Shown here: piece by piece, positions 24,541-33,581 of the stretch
Layout of the letters: the number at the start of each line of letters is the position of its first letter
How positions within the stretch are numbered: the first letter of the stretch is position 1
Assembly (NCBI GenBank): GCA_934476675.1
Contig: CAKSOE010000014.1
Span: forward strand, 1-61,722
DNA: 61,722 bases
Source: an uncultured Clostridia bacterium
GTDB lineage: Bacteria; Bacillota; Clostridia; UBA1381
Direction: 5' to 3'
Notes under the pieces: generated by a model
What the model saw: only the letters and a program-made list of their open reading frames with translations
What the model was told of the DNA's origin: nothing
Database searches by the model: none
Position numbers and translations under genes: made by a program

Positions 24541-26518
24541 AAATATTCTCCTTTTCAAATTTAATATATTTTGTATCTGCTTTTAACGGCTTAAAGGCTC
24601 TGCCGCCGCCCTCATAAAATTTTGAAAACAGCTCCACAAACTGAAGTCTGTCTGCATGAACATACGCACCGAGAAGGTTTATTCCGAGATTTGCCGTATG
24701 TCCGGCAATACCGACCACAATCAGCATTACAGCTTTTAACACCGTATTCTGCGGCATTACGGCAATCAGGTTTATTACCCCCGCAATGCTTCCCGTTGCC
24801 AGTCCCAAAGCAAGCAATCTCGAATATGAAAGTATATCGCTCAAATATCCGGTTGCGATGTTATACAATCCGTAAATTCCGCCGAAAAACCTCATAAACA
24901 CATTCTTGCCGCTTCTTCCCGATGTCAGCACAATAGCTATTGCACCGATTATGAGAAGATATTTTCCGATTTTCGTGTATACATCCGGAACGTTTGTCAG
25001 AATCGACGCCGCCATCGGCGCCGCACCGAGTACTGCGATGTAGACCGGAATGACGTCGCATACCGCGTCAAGCCGTCTGCCCTCCGACCAAAGGATTTTA
25101 AAATTAACCCCCAAACCGAGAAACAAATGTGCAATTCCCAGCGCAAAGCTGAAAAGCAAAAGCTTAATCGGATCGTCAAGAGGTTCAAACCACAGCGCAG
25201 TTGTCGCAATTGTTTTTCCGAAGAAATCAGATGCAATTATCTGCGGCAAATCCCCGAACCAGCTGCCGAACAACGCCCCCCATATAAGCGTTGAAACACC
25301 GCAGTTTCTGAACATCACAAGACTTCGCTTTAAGCTTCCCTCTACGCTGAATTTTTTCAGCGCTATTGTCGTTCCTATAAGCATTACAAGTCCGTAGCCT
25401 GCGTCGGAAAGCATCATTCCGAAGAATAAATAATAGAAAAACGCCATAACCGCACTCGGATCGACATCACGCTTGTTCGGCAGTGCGTACATTTCCGTAA
25501 TGCCCTCGACAGGCTCCGAAAATTTACCGTTTTCAAGCTTAACCGGCACATCTTCGTCCTCTGCCGGCTCACTTACCGATATTGCTGCGGTGTACTTACT
25601 TTCAAATTCCCGTATAAGTCCGCTTACATATTTTCTTGGTATATATCCGCTTATTATCATAGTGTTTTCCGTCATGCCGAGACTGTTTATCGCTCTGTAT
25701 TTATCTCTGCGCATCGTGAGAAAATCAAGCAAAAATTGTATGTTATTGCGCTCCGAATCAAACGATTTTATTTTTTGTGCATATTCGTCTGCTTTTTGTA
25801 CATTTTCCGCAATCTGTGCATTTAAAGCCTGTATTTCCTCTTTCGGTGTTTTTTTGCTCACCTGTGTAAGCTGAACAAAGCCGATATTTCTAAGCGCCGC
25901 AAGCGTTTCTTTTGCGTATTCTCTGTGGCAGATTATCACCGCACAGGTCTGCACCTTTCCCGATGAGATTATTTCCGCTGCCGCACCGCGGTTTTCTTCC
26001 GCATTGATTTGTTCTTCTATACTCTCCTTTGTAATTTCGCCCTGAAATGCACCGATAAACACACCTGTACTTTTTGTACCCTTAAAATCTGTCGGTAAAT
26101 CAAGGTTTTCCCACGGTCTTACGGCATCAATTCTCATCTGTGCTTTCTGCGCTGCCGAATTTAATTCATTAATCTTCTTGGCGGCGTCAAGAATACGGCT
26201 GCATACGTAAAGCGTCTTATCCGTATTTTCTTTGCGCTCCGCAAATTTCTTTGTCGAAATCGCCTGCCGCCCGTTAAGAACCGCTAACGGTGATTTGTGG
26301 TATTCCGTATACTTGTCAAGACATTCCAGAGCGGCATTAGCCGTACTTATATTTCTTTCAAATGCGGCGATGCTTGCGTTTGTGTTTATCTTGACAAGCC
26401 TTTCGTCCTCAATATTGATAAGCTCGACAACACCTCGTCGCTGCAATCGTTCAACAACATTCTGACTGTCTTTATAAAGAGCAATTATCTCAATTTTCTG
26501 CATCTGAAGTTTTGACAC
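24533..26518 (-). CDS. ntpI: V-type ATPase subunit I (a-like stator)
   Basis: A 661-residue stator subunit. The N-terminal half is cytoplasmic and rich in coiled coils (about 1-330); the C-terminal half has seven or eight helices (e.g. FFYYLFFGMMLSDAGYGLVM, GYLSDILSYSRLLALGLATG) holding the ion half-channels and the conserved Arg. It starts at GTG (26518) with GGAGGTGGTG upstream, and lies 21 bases after ntpF. Homologous to eukaryotic subunit a; length is normal. Confidence 0.94.
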   Translation of the reverse strand: MSKLQMQKIEIIALYKDSQNVVERLQRRGVVELINIEDERLVKINTNASIAAFERNISTANAALECLDKYTEYHKSPLAVLNGRQAISTKKFAERKENTDKTLYVCSRILDAAKKINELNSAAQKAQMRIDAVRPWENLDLPTDFKGTKSTGVFIGAFQGEITKESIEEQINAEENRGAAAEIISSGKVQTCAVIICHREYAKETLAALRNIGFVQLTQVSKKTPKEEIQALNAQIAENVQKADEYAQKIKSFDSERNNIQFLLDFLTMRRDKYRAINSLGMTENTMIISGYIPRKYVSGLIREFESKYTAAISVSEPAEDEDVPVKLENGKFSEPVEGITEMYALPNKRDVDPSAVMAFFYYLFFGMMLSDAGYGLVMLIGTTIALKKFSVEGSLKRSLVMFRNCGVSTLIWGALFGSWFGDLPQIIASDFFGKTIATTALWFEPLDDPIKLLLFSFALGIAHLFLGLGVNFKILWSEGRRLDAVCDVIPVYIAVLGAAPMAASILTNVPDVYTKIGKYLLIIGAIAIVLTSGRSGKNVFMRFFGGIYGLYNIATGYLSDILSYSRLLALGLATGSIAGVINLIAVMPQNTVLKAVMLIVVGIAGHTANLGINLLGAYVHADRLQFVELFSKFYEGGGRAFKPLKADTKYIKFEKENIYE

Positions 26519-26539
26519 AATTCACCACCTCCTTTTTGC

Positions 26540-26854
26540 TTATTCACAAAATAACATATCCTCAACTACTTCGACTGATTTTTCTTTAAGTTCTTCCGTA
26601 CTGCTCACTATCCTTTCCCTGTTTTCTGCCGCCGTTTTCTTTGCCTTTTCATATTCTTTTCCGGCTGCCGCTTTCGCGTCTGCAAGAATTTTATCAGCCT
26701 GCTTTTTTGCATTGTCTGTTATTTCCTGTTTTCTTTTTTCTGCCGCGGCAATAATTTTCGCATACTCCGCATCGGCTTTCTTTTTTGCCGCGTCAAGTCT
26801 TTCGCCACAGTCCTTTTCCTTTTGCAAAATCTCATCTATTGCCTTTTTAGCCAT
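26540..26854 (-). CDS. ntpF: V-type ATPase subunit G/H-like stalk protein (NtpF)
   Basis: A 104-residue, almost wholly helical Ala/Lys/Glu-rich protein (KKKADAEYAKIIAAAEK, KQADKILADAKAAAGK). It fits the NtpF peripheral-stalk subunit that pairs with NtpE; gene order F-I-K-E-C-G-A-B-D is that of the Na+ V-ATPase operon of Enterococcus hirae. I start at the ATG at 26854 behind GGAGGG; the longer frame runs through the leader hairpin and promoter-proximal region. First gene of the operon. Confidence 0.85.
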   Translation of the reverse strand: MAKKAIDEILQKEKDCGERLDAAKKKADAEYAKIIAAAEKRKQEITDNAKKQADKILADAKAAAGKEYEKAKKTAAENRERIVSSTEELKEKSVEVVEDMLFCE

Positions 26855-26884
26855 AATATCCCTCCTCCGATTTATATATAAAAA

Positions 26885-26917
26885 GGGAAGCCCTACCCTA
26901 CAGACAGCTGGCTCCCC
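26885..26917 (-). promoter_or_regulatory. Terminator-like hairpin in the V-ATPase leader
   Basis: GGGGAGCC and GGCTTCCC pair (8 bp, one wobble; 26910-26917 with 26885-26892) and are followed on the minus strand by TTTTTATAT, about 30 bases before the ntpF start. It lies downstream of the operon promoter, so it could attenuate the operon. Confidence 0.5.
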
Positions 26918-26991
26918 TAAAAAATTTTCCTGTTTTATTTTATCCGTTTTATAATACGTTATACGCATTAAATAATTTTTAATTTAAATGG

Positions 26992-27020
26992 AGTATATCA
27001 CGTAAATTTCAAAATGTCAA
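26992..27020 (-). promoter_or_regulatory. Promoter of the V-type ATPase operon
   Basis: TTGACA (27020-27015), 17 bases, TATACT (26997-26992) on the minus strand. The predicted leader is about 130 bases. Confidence 0.8.
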
Positions 27021-27084
27021 TAGTTTTTTATAATATTCTACATTTGAGGGCATAATCGTTTTTTTACCGACACAATTAAGGATT

Positions 27085-27135
27085 TTTAATTAAAAACCCT
27101 CAAAAACGCCGACAGAATGTCGGAGTTTTTGAGGG
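27085..27135 (-). terminator. Terminator of the dacF-GH3 operon
   Basis: Long stem CCCTCAAAAAC...GTTTTTGAGGG with inner CCGAC/GTCGG pairs (27097-27135), followed on the minus strand by GTTTTTAATTAAAAATCC. Confidence 0.88.
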
Positions 27136-27140
27136 AATGT

Positions 27141-29291
27141 TTATTGTTCAACCGTCAGTTTTATACTGCGGTCTGTATGCGCATTTTCGCCTATGTATAT
27201 TATAAATTCGCCGCTTTCAACCGTAAATTTTCCGTTTCTGCCGTAAAAACCCAAATCTTTATCGGTCAGAGTAAAGCATATTTCTTTGCTCTCACCCTTG
27301 TCCAGAAATACCTTTTTTGCACCTTTTAATTCTTTAATCGGTCTTGTCATTGACGATTTGCAATCGCGGATATAGCACTGAACAACCTCTTTTGCGGCAT
27401 AATTACCGGTATTTTTAACCGTTACGCTGAACTCAACTCCGTTTTTAAGCTTATCCATGCTTATCTTATCGGTTTTAGCCGAAATTTCCGAATAATCAAA
27501 TTTCGTGTAGGTCAGACCGTACCCGAACGGATACAACGGTGTACCCTGACAATCCTCATAATTAAAGCATAATAAACCATCGTCCTCTATTCCGTAGTAA
27601 CCGTCACAATCACGTCCCGACGGCGGACAATTATAATAAATCGGAATTTGTCCTCCTGTACGCGGGAACGAAACGGTCAGTCTGCCCGACGGCGAATAAT
27701 CGCCGAACAGCACATCTGCCGCAGCATTACCGGTTTCCGAACCTGTATGCCATATGTACAGAATAGCGTCAAGATCATTTTCCACCGACTCCAGCGCAAG
27801 CGGACGTCCCGATGATATAACCGCAATAATCTTTTTGCCGAGTTTTTTCATTTTGTGTATAAGAGCCTTTTGCTCCTCCGATAATTCAATATCCGCCATG
27901 GAATGAGCTTCTCCCGACAGGAGATGCGATTCTCCCAATGCAAGAATTACCTTATCGCAGTTTCTTAATTTATTTTGCTGTATGCCGGTTACGTTAAACA
28001 TATCAACCTCAAACACATTATCCGATGCGTTTTTCAGTCCGTCCGCTATGCTTACCGATAAATCGGTATCACCGTCCAGAGTCCATGCACCCAAAATTGC
28101 ACGTTTTTCATTGAGCATGGGGCCTGTCATGGCAATAGCTTCGTTTTTGCCGAGCGGCAGAATATTATTGCTGTTCTTTAACAAAACACTGCATTCGCGC
28201 GCAAGTTCTCTCGCTCTGGCAAGATGTGCCTTTGTATCATACTCCTTATTCTCACGGAAAGGTTTCTCAAACAGATTTAATCTCAGCTTTATTCTTAAAA
28301 CCCTTAAAACAGATTCGTCAATTGTTTCCATTGACACCTTGCCCTCGTTTAGCAGTTCTTCAAGATAGTCACTGTAACAGTTATCCACCATATCCATATC
28401 CAGTCCTGCATTAATCGACAGTCTTGCCGCATCCTTTGCGTCCTCTGCCACGCCCTGGCGCACAAGCTGAATAATTGCGCCCCAATCGCTTACGACAAAC
28501 CCGTCAAATCCGAGTTCGTCTCTTAAAACATCGGTAAGCAGATATTTGCTTGACGATGTGGGTTCTCCGCTGATTTCGTTAAACGAGCTCATCACGGTTG
28601 CAACACCGGAATCAACCGCGCTTTTGAAAGCTTTTAAATAATAGTTCCTGAGCGAATAGTCGCTGATTTCCGTTTTATGATAATCACGGCCGCCCTCTGA
28701 TGCGCCGTAGCCTATATAATGCTTTGCACACGCGGCCATTTTCAAGGGCAGTTCCTCGCCCTGTATGCCTTCTATCATAGCCTTTGCCATCTGTTCGCCC
28801 ACATACGGATCTTCGCCCGGGCCTTCAATCATTCTTCCCCATCTCGGATCACGCGCCATATCAAGCATCGGCGTAAATGTCCATGAAACTCCGTCTTTAA
28901 GCGCCTCCTCCGCCATATCCGCATATGTTTCTTTTACAAGGTCAAAGTTGAATGACGCACTCATTGCAAGCGGTATCGGAAGAACCACCTTATGCCCGTG
29001 AATTACATCTCTGCCGAATATAACCGGAATTTTTGATTTGCTTTTCTCAACGGCGGTTTTCTGCATTTCGTCCACGTATGTTCCGCCGCCGAGCATTTTA
29101 CCCTCACTGCCTGCAAATGCAGTATCGGAAAGTATTACAGAGCCCACCTTACCGTCTGCTATCTCCTGTTTCAGCTTGTCTATTTCTTCTATCGAAAAGT
29201 GAACCTGTGTAAGCTGACCTATCTTTTCTTTTAACGTGAGGGTGCTTAATATCTCACGCGCTCTCTTTTCAATACTTTCATTTGTTAACAT
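27141..29291 (-). CDS. Glycoside hydrolase family 3 (beta-glucosidase-like), cytoplasmic
   Basis: A 716-residue enzyme with the standard GH3 order: N-terminal TIM barrel (about 1-330, with RDPRWGRMIEGPGEDPY and KHYIGYGASEGGRDYHKT), the nucleophile Asp in GFVVSDWGAI (near 267), a C-terminal alpha/beta sandwich (about 360-560) and an Fn3-like domain (about 620-710). No signal peptide, so it acts inside the cell on imported di- or oligosaccharides. The KHY motif is that of beta-glucosidases/xylosidases, not of NagZ-type N-acetylglucosaminidases. It starts 12 bases after the D,D-carboxypeptidase gene and shares its operon. Sugar specificity cannot be read from sequence. Confidence 0.92.
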   Translation of the reverse strand: MLTNESIEKRAREILSTLTLKEKIGQLTQVHFSIEEIDKLKQEIADGKVGSVILSDTAFAGSEGKMLGGGTYVDEMQKTAVEKSKSKIPVIFGRDVIHGHKVVLPIPLAMSASFNFDLVKETYADMAEEALKDGVSWTFTPMLDMARDPRWGRMIEGPGEDPYVGEQMAKAMIEGIQGEELPLKMAACAKHYIGYGASEGGRDYHKTEISDYSLRNYYLKAFKSAVDSGVATVMSSFNEISGEPTSSSKYLLTDVLRDELGFDGFVVSDWGAIIQLVRQGVAEDAKDAARLSINAGLDMDMVDNCYSDYLEELLNEGKVSMETIDESVLRVLRIKLRLNLFEKPFRENKEYDTKAHLARARELARECSVLLKNSNNILPLGKNEAIAMTGPMLNEKRAILGAWTLDGDTDLSVSIADGLKNASDNVFEVDMFNVTGIQQNKLRNCDKVILALGESHLLSGEAHSMADIELSEEQKALIHKMKKLGKKIIAVISSGRPLALESVENDLDAILYIWHTGSETGNAAADVLFGDYSPSGRLTVSFPRTGGQIPIYYNCPPSGRDCDGYYGIEDDGLLCFNYEDCQGTPLYPFGYGLTYTKFDYSEISAKTDKISMDKLKNGVEFSVTVKNTGNYAAKEVVQCYIRDCKSSMTRPIKELKGAKKVFLDKGESKEICFTLTDKDLGFYGRNGKFTVESGEFIIYIGENAHTDRSIKLTVEQ

Positions 29292-29303
29292 AAGTTTGTC
29301 TCC

Positions 29304-30737
29304 TTACCTTTCGGTGTAGCGTGAATTTGAGCCCTTTGTTTCCGATTCACGTATTTCCGTCCGAGCCGCATTTCGGTCGGGTGTACGCGATACGCCTCGC
29401 TGTTTGTTATGCTTGAGCTGATTTAATCTCTTTTTTCTCATGCGTTTTTTCTTTTGATTATTAGATATGATTGCGATAATTATCAAAAGAATTACCGGAA
29501 TAAAGAAAAACGGACTCGTAATAATTTTCACAACAAAATGTATTACAAAAAGAATTTTATCCTGCTCAACATCATTAGCCGCAACAAGATCTGCGCTTGC
29601 AAGCTGTGCGCCGTTGCACATATACGTCACCTTGCCGAGAACCGTTCCTTTTGCTATCGGAGCTTTCAGCTCATCATCGGAACGTTCAACATTAAATACT
29701 ATATCCTCGCTTTCCGCCTTTGTCGGCACAAGTGCGAATATATCCTCTTTTACCGTAAATGCCACGCGCATATTGTCCTTTGCCTCGTAAACCTTTGAAT
29801 CCGCTATAACATCTCCCGGCGAAGATATTTTCTTTGATGTATAATTATTGAATCCAAACTCAAACATATTCTTTGAATCCATATATGAATACGCTTTTTC
29901 TTTTTCATTCTGATTTGCGCATTTTAACACAACTCCGATAAGCGAAATATCCTTATGTTCCGCCGCGCTTACAAGACAATATCCTGCCTGGCTCGTATGC
30001 CCCGTTTTTATGCCTATACACGGCTGATAGAAATTATATGGCGAACGTGATAGAAACAGATTTGTGTTCGGAAGATTTCTCTCCTTTGTATATTTATTTG
30101 TAGGCGGAATGTTGTAAATAGACTGCTTGACGATTTCTCTGAATTTTTCATTTTGCATACAGTATTTTGCGAGTATCGCCAAATCCTCCGCTGTTGTATA
30201 ATGCTCGTCCGCCTGAATACCGCACGCATTTACAAAATGTGTATTATACATTCCCAGCTCTGCCGCTTTTTGGTTCATCATATCCGCAAAAGCGCTCACC
30301 GAGCCTGCAATATTGATTGCGATTACATTTGCCGCGTCGTTTGCGCTGTAAACAAGCATTCCGTTTATAAGCTGTTCCATTGTCAGCTCCTCGCCTATGA
30401 GAATACCCATATGCGAATCCTCGATTGTAATATCCTTTATTGCCTCATACGTTGCCGTGATTACATCGTCAAGCTTACCTTTTTCCAATGCCAGTATTCC
30501 TGTCATCATTTTTGTTGTGCTTGCCGGAAATAATTTTTCCTGAATATTTTTTCCGTATAATACTCTGCCCGTTTTCATATCCATCAGCGCCGCCGCCTCG
30601 GCATGGCTTACATCGGGCGGAGTCATATCCGAATTTTCAATTATTATGTTATTATTATCGGTTTCCGGTTCTGCGAACGTGCTTACGGGCGCAAATACAA
30701 TCAGCGCCGTCAGCAGCAAAGAAATTATTTTTTTCAT
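29304..30737 (-). CDS. dacF: D-alanyl-D-alanine carboxypeptidase (peptidase S11, DacF/PBP5-like)
   Basis: A 477-residue penicillin-binding protein. Signal peptide (MKKIISLLLTALIVFAPVST), serine-protease-like domain with S73-x-x-K76 (ASTTKMM), S131-x-N133 (YSAND) and KTG (GIKTGHTSQAGY), a beta-rich middle, then a hydrophobic membrane helix near 405-425 and a strongly basic cytoplasmic tail. Most S11 enzymes end with an amphipathic anchor; here a full helix plus ~50-residue tail is present. It trims the terminal D-Ala of peptidoglycan stem peptides. Start at the ATG at 30737 (GGAGGAA upstream). Confidence 0.93.
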   Translation of the reverse strand: MKKIISLLLTALIVFAPVSTFAEPETDNNNIIIENSDMTPPDVSHAEAAALMDMKTGRVLYGKNIQEKLFPASTTKMMTGILALEKGKLDDVITATYEAIKDITIEDSHMGILIGEELTMEQLINGMLVYSANDAANVIAINIAGSVSAFADMMNQKAAELGMYNTHFVNACGIQADEHYTTAEDLAILAKYCMQNEKFREIVKQSIYNIPPTNKYTKERNLPNTNLFLSRSPYNFYQPCIGIKTGHTSQAGYCLVSAAEHKDISLIGVVLKCANQNEKEKAYSYMDSKNMFEFGFNNYTSKKISSPGDVIADSKVYEAKDNMRVAFTVKEDIFALVPTKAESEDIVFNVERSDDELKAPIAKGTVLGKVTYMCNGAQLASADLVAANDVEQDKILFVIHFVVKIITSPFFFIPVILLIIIAIISNNQKKKRMRKKRLNQLKHNKQRGVSRTPDRNAARTEIRESETKGSNSRYTER

Positions 30738-30763
30738 TCGATTTCCTCCACGTTTAATAACCC

Positions 30764-30784
30764 ATTTCCGCATAATGCGGAAAT
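30764..30784 (-). promoter_or_regulatory. 21-bp perfect dyad in the dacF leader
   Basis: ATTTCCGCAT and ATGCGGAAAT (10-bp arms, one central base) lie between the promoter and the dacF ribosome site. With only a 1-base centre it suits a dimeric DNA-binding protein at least as well as an RNA hairpin. Confidence 0.45.
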
Positions 30785-30806
30785 TTAGATAAGTACTCAG
30801 TTTAAT

Positions 30807-30835
30807 ATTATAACGTTATTATTCCTTTTTTTCAA
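30807..30835 (-). promoter_or_regulatory. Promoter of dacF-GH3
   Basis: TTGAAA (30835-30830), 17 bases, TATAAT (30812-30807) on the minus strand. Confidence 0.7.
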
Positions 30836-30900
30836 TTGATTTAATAAAAAAAACGCGAAAAAGTATATAAAACTTAAAAAATATAATCTTTATGTAATAA

Positions 30901-30943
30901 AAAATCCGTATATCTGTCGAAATCGTGCAGATATACGGATTTT
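30901..30943. terminator. Terminator of argC-argB-proS
   Basis: A perfect 16-bp stem (30901-30916 with 30928-30943) with an 11-base loop and A/T tracts on both sides. It ends the minus-strand operon 10 bases after the proS stop. Confidence 0.9.
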
Positions 30944-30952
30944 TGTTTATCA

Positions 30953-32665
30953 TTATTCAGCAAGGCTCGATTTTATAAATTCAATAACATCATTCTTTGC
31001 CTGTTCGTATGTTTTTTCAACAGCTTCTTTTTCGCGTCTTTCCTTATATTCTACAATTCCCTCTCCGCACTTCTTACCGACAACAATTCTTACGGGGATT
31101 CCTATAAGATCCGCATCCTTGAATTTTACTCCGGCTCGCTCGCTGCGGTCGTCAATAAGCGTTTCTATTCCCGCATCGGTAAGCTCCTTATACAGCTTTT
31201 CCGCCATTTCGTTCTGTTCATCGCTCTTATGATTTGCCGGAATGACAATAGCCTGATACGGCGCAAGAGCCACCGGCCAGATTATGCCGTTTTCATCGTT
31301 GTTCTGTTCAATTGCAGCAGACAAACAGCGTGTAATACCTATTCCGTAGCAGCCCATTACAACAACATTGCTCTTTCCGTTCTCATCAAGATATTTTAAT
31401 CCCAGCGATTCGGAATATTTTGTACCGAGCTTGAAAATATGTCCTACTTCAACGCCCTGTGCTGTCTTTATTTTGTGTCCGCATTTCGGGCATACATCGC
31501 CTTCCCCAACAAGTCTTATATCCGCTACCGTAAACGGTGTGAAATCCTTATTGATATTTACGTTTTTATAATGCATATCCGTTTCGTTTGCGCCGATCAC
31601 GAAATTCTTCATCATTGCAACTTCTTTGTCGGCATATACCGGAATTTCAAGTCCTACAGGGCCTGCAAAACCAACCTCTGCGTGTGTAAGCTCTCTTACC
31701 ATATACGGCTCCGCAAGTTCCAAATCGTCAATGCAGCCAACAAGATTTTTAAGCTTTACCTCATTTACTTCTCTGTCGCCTCTTACCATTGCCGCTACGT
31801 ATTTATCATCCGCTTTATAAATAATTGTCTTTGCAAAGTTGCAGGCGCTCATGCCCAAAAACTCTACAAGCTCATCGATGGTATGCGCTTTAGGAGTATA
31901 AACCTTTTCCATATCAAGTTCGCCCTCAATCTGAGGAACCTCCTGCGGAATACATTCGCATTTTTCATAATTTGCCGCATAGCCGCATTCATCACAGTAA
32001 GCGATACCATCCTCGCCCACCTCGGATTTTACCATAAATTCCTGGCTGCCGCTACCTCCCATTGCGCCGCTGTCGGCGTCAACAATCGTAAAGTCAAGTC
32101 CCATACGTTTAAATATACGGCAGTATGCGTCATACATTTTTTTATATGATTCGTCAAGTCCTTCTTCGTTTAAATCAAAGCTGTATGCGTCTTTCATTAC
32201 AAATTCCCTTGTACGCATAAGCCCGAAACGTGGACGGCTCTCATCGCGGTATTTTGTCTGAATCTGATACAGTGTCATCGGATATTCCTTATACGACCTT
32301 ACACAGTCGATAACCGCCTGTGTGAAAATCTCCTCATGAGTCGGGCCAAGGCAGAAATCCCTGTCGTTTCTGTCTTTGAGCTTGAACATATTCGGGCCGA
32401 AAACCTCCCATCTGCCCGAAGCCTGATAAGCCTCCGCCGGAAGCAGCGCCGACATTAAAAGCTCCTGTGCGCCGGCTTTATCCATTTCCTCGCGCACAAT
32501 CTGCTCAACCTTGCTCTTGCTTCTCAATCCAAGCGGCAGATACGAATATACTCCTGCTGCAAGCTTTCTTATCATAGCGGCTCTGAGCATCAGCTTATGA
32601 CTGGTGATTTCCGCTTCTGACGGTACTTCTCTCAAAGTAGGCATCAGTAATTTTGACATTCTCAT
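30953..32665 (-). CDS. proS: Prolyl-tRNA synthetase
   Basis: A 570-residue class II synthetase charging tRNA-Pro. Motif 2 region is TKYRDESRPRFGLMRTREF, motif 1 lies near LPLGLRSKSKVEQIV, and motif 3 near GCYGIGITRCLSAAIEQ. An ~180-residue editing (INS) domain is inserted between motifs 2 and 3 (about 220-400), so this is the bacterial long type that clears Ala-tRNA-Pro. The ATG is 19 bases after the argB stop with AAGGA upstream, so it is co-transcribed with argCB. No T-box precedes it. Confidence 0.96.
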   Translation of the reverse strand: MRMSKLLMPTLREVPSEAEITSHKLMLRAAMIRKLAAGVYSYLPLGLRSKSKVEQIVREEMDKAGAQELLMSALLPAEAYQASGRWEVFGPNMFKLKDRNDRDFCLGPTHEEIFTQAVIDCVRSYKEYPMTLYQIQTKYRDESRPRFGLMRTREFVMKDAYSFDLNEEGLDESYKKMYDAYCRIFKRMGLDFTIVDADSGAMGGSGSQEFMVKSEVGEDGIAYCDECGYAANYEKCECIPQEVPQIEGELDMEKVYTPKAHTIDELVEFLGMSACNFAKTIIYKADDKYVAAMVRGDREVNEVKLKNLVGCIDDLELAEPYMVRELTHAEVGFAGPVGLEIPVYADKEVAMMKNFVIGANETDMHYKNVNINKDFTPFTVADIRLVGEGDVCPKCGHKIKTAQGVEVGHIFKLGTKYSESLGLKYLDENGKSNVVVMGCYGIGITRCLSAAIEQNNDENGIIWPVALAPYQAIVIPANHKSDEQNEMAEKLYKELTDAGIETLIDDRSERAGVKFKDADLIGIPVRIVVGKKCGEGIVEYKERREKEAVEKTYEQAKNDVIEFIKSSLAE

Positions 32666-32684
32666 AGTTTATATTCCTTTCAAA

Positions 32685-33581
32685 TCAATATTTCTCACTC
32701 TTAATCAGTGTTCCCACACCTGTTTTTGTAAATATTTCAAGCAACAGACAGTGCGGCACACGTCCGTCAATGATATGTACGCCCGTAACTCCTGCGTCAA
32801 TAGCCTCGACGCAGCCCTGAACCTTCGGTATCATTCCGCCGTTTATCACGCCGTTGTTAATCATATCGTAGATTTCTTCCTTGGTTGTTTCATATATTAT
32901 TTCACCGTTTTCATCTTTAATCCCCTCAACGTCAGTAAGAAGAATAAGCTTTTCCGCCTGCATTGCCGCCGCAACCGCAGCTGCAACCGTATCTGCATTT
33001 ATATTATAGCTGTGTCCCTCCGAATCGGTTCCTATCGGCGCTATAACCGGTATCCATTCGTCATTGCTCAAAAGGTTTACAAGCGACTTGTTCACCTTTA
33101 CAATATCTCCGACATAGCCTATATCCACCGCTTCGCCGTCCACTTCGGTATAATGCTTTCTGCACTCAATCAATCCGCCGTCAATACCGCTTATTCCGAC
33201 TGCGCCGCCGCCCTTTGCATTCAAAAGCGCCACTATTTCCTTGTTGGTTTTTCCGACAAGCACCTGCTGGGCGGTCTGTATCGTAATGTCATCAGTCACA
33301 CGCAGACCGTTTATGAATTTGCTCTGTACTCCTCTTTCATTCAGTGCGCGCGAAATATCGGGGCCGCCGCCATGTATGACTATCGGGTTTAATCCGATAA
33401 ATTTCAGCAGCGTTATATCCTCCATAACGCTGTTTTTAAGCTCCTCGTTTATCATTGCGTTTCCGCCGTACTTCACAACAACTGTTTTTCCGCCGAATTT
33501 CTGCATATATGGCAGAGCTTCAATCAGAATTTCCGCCTTTTTTATAAACCTGTCCATAATATTTTCGGTATTGTTCATCAT
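32685..33581 (-). CDS. argB: Acetylglutamate kinase
   Basis: A 298-residue amino-acid kinase: VVVKYGGNAM binds phosphate, VIHGGGPDIS binds substrate, and NINADTVAAAVA is the adenine/Mg site region. It phosphorylates N-acetylglutamate, the second step of arginine synthesis. The N-terminal ~25-residue extension helix (MDRFIKKAEILIEALPYM) is typical of arginine-sensitive, hexameric forms, so feedback by arginine is likely. The start overlaps the argC stop (ATGATGA). Confidence 0.96.
   Translation of the reverse strand: MMNNTENIMDRFIKKAEILIEALPYMQKFGGKTVVVKYGGNAMINEELKNSVMEDITLLKFIGLNPIVIHGGGPDISRALNERGVQSKFINGLRVTDDITIQTAQQVLVGKTNKEIVALLNAKGGGAVGISGIDGGLIECRKHYTEVDGEAVDIGYVGDIVKVNKSLVNLLSNDEWIPVIAPIGTDSEGHSYNINADTVAAAVAAAMQAEKLILLTDVEGIKDENGEIIYETTKEEIYDMINNGVINGGMIPKVQGCVEAIDAGVTGVHIIDGRVPHCLLLEIFTKTGVGTLIKSEKY

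Noticed and set aside
27141..29291. NagZ-type beta-N-acetylglucosaminidase acting in wall recycling, suggested by the neighbouring carboxypeptidase
   Set aside because: The diagnostic KH(F/I)PG..G...D(S/T)H motif is absent; the sequence has the KHY form of beta-glucosidases.
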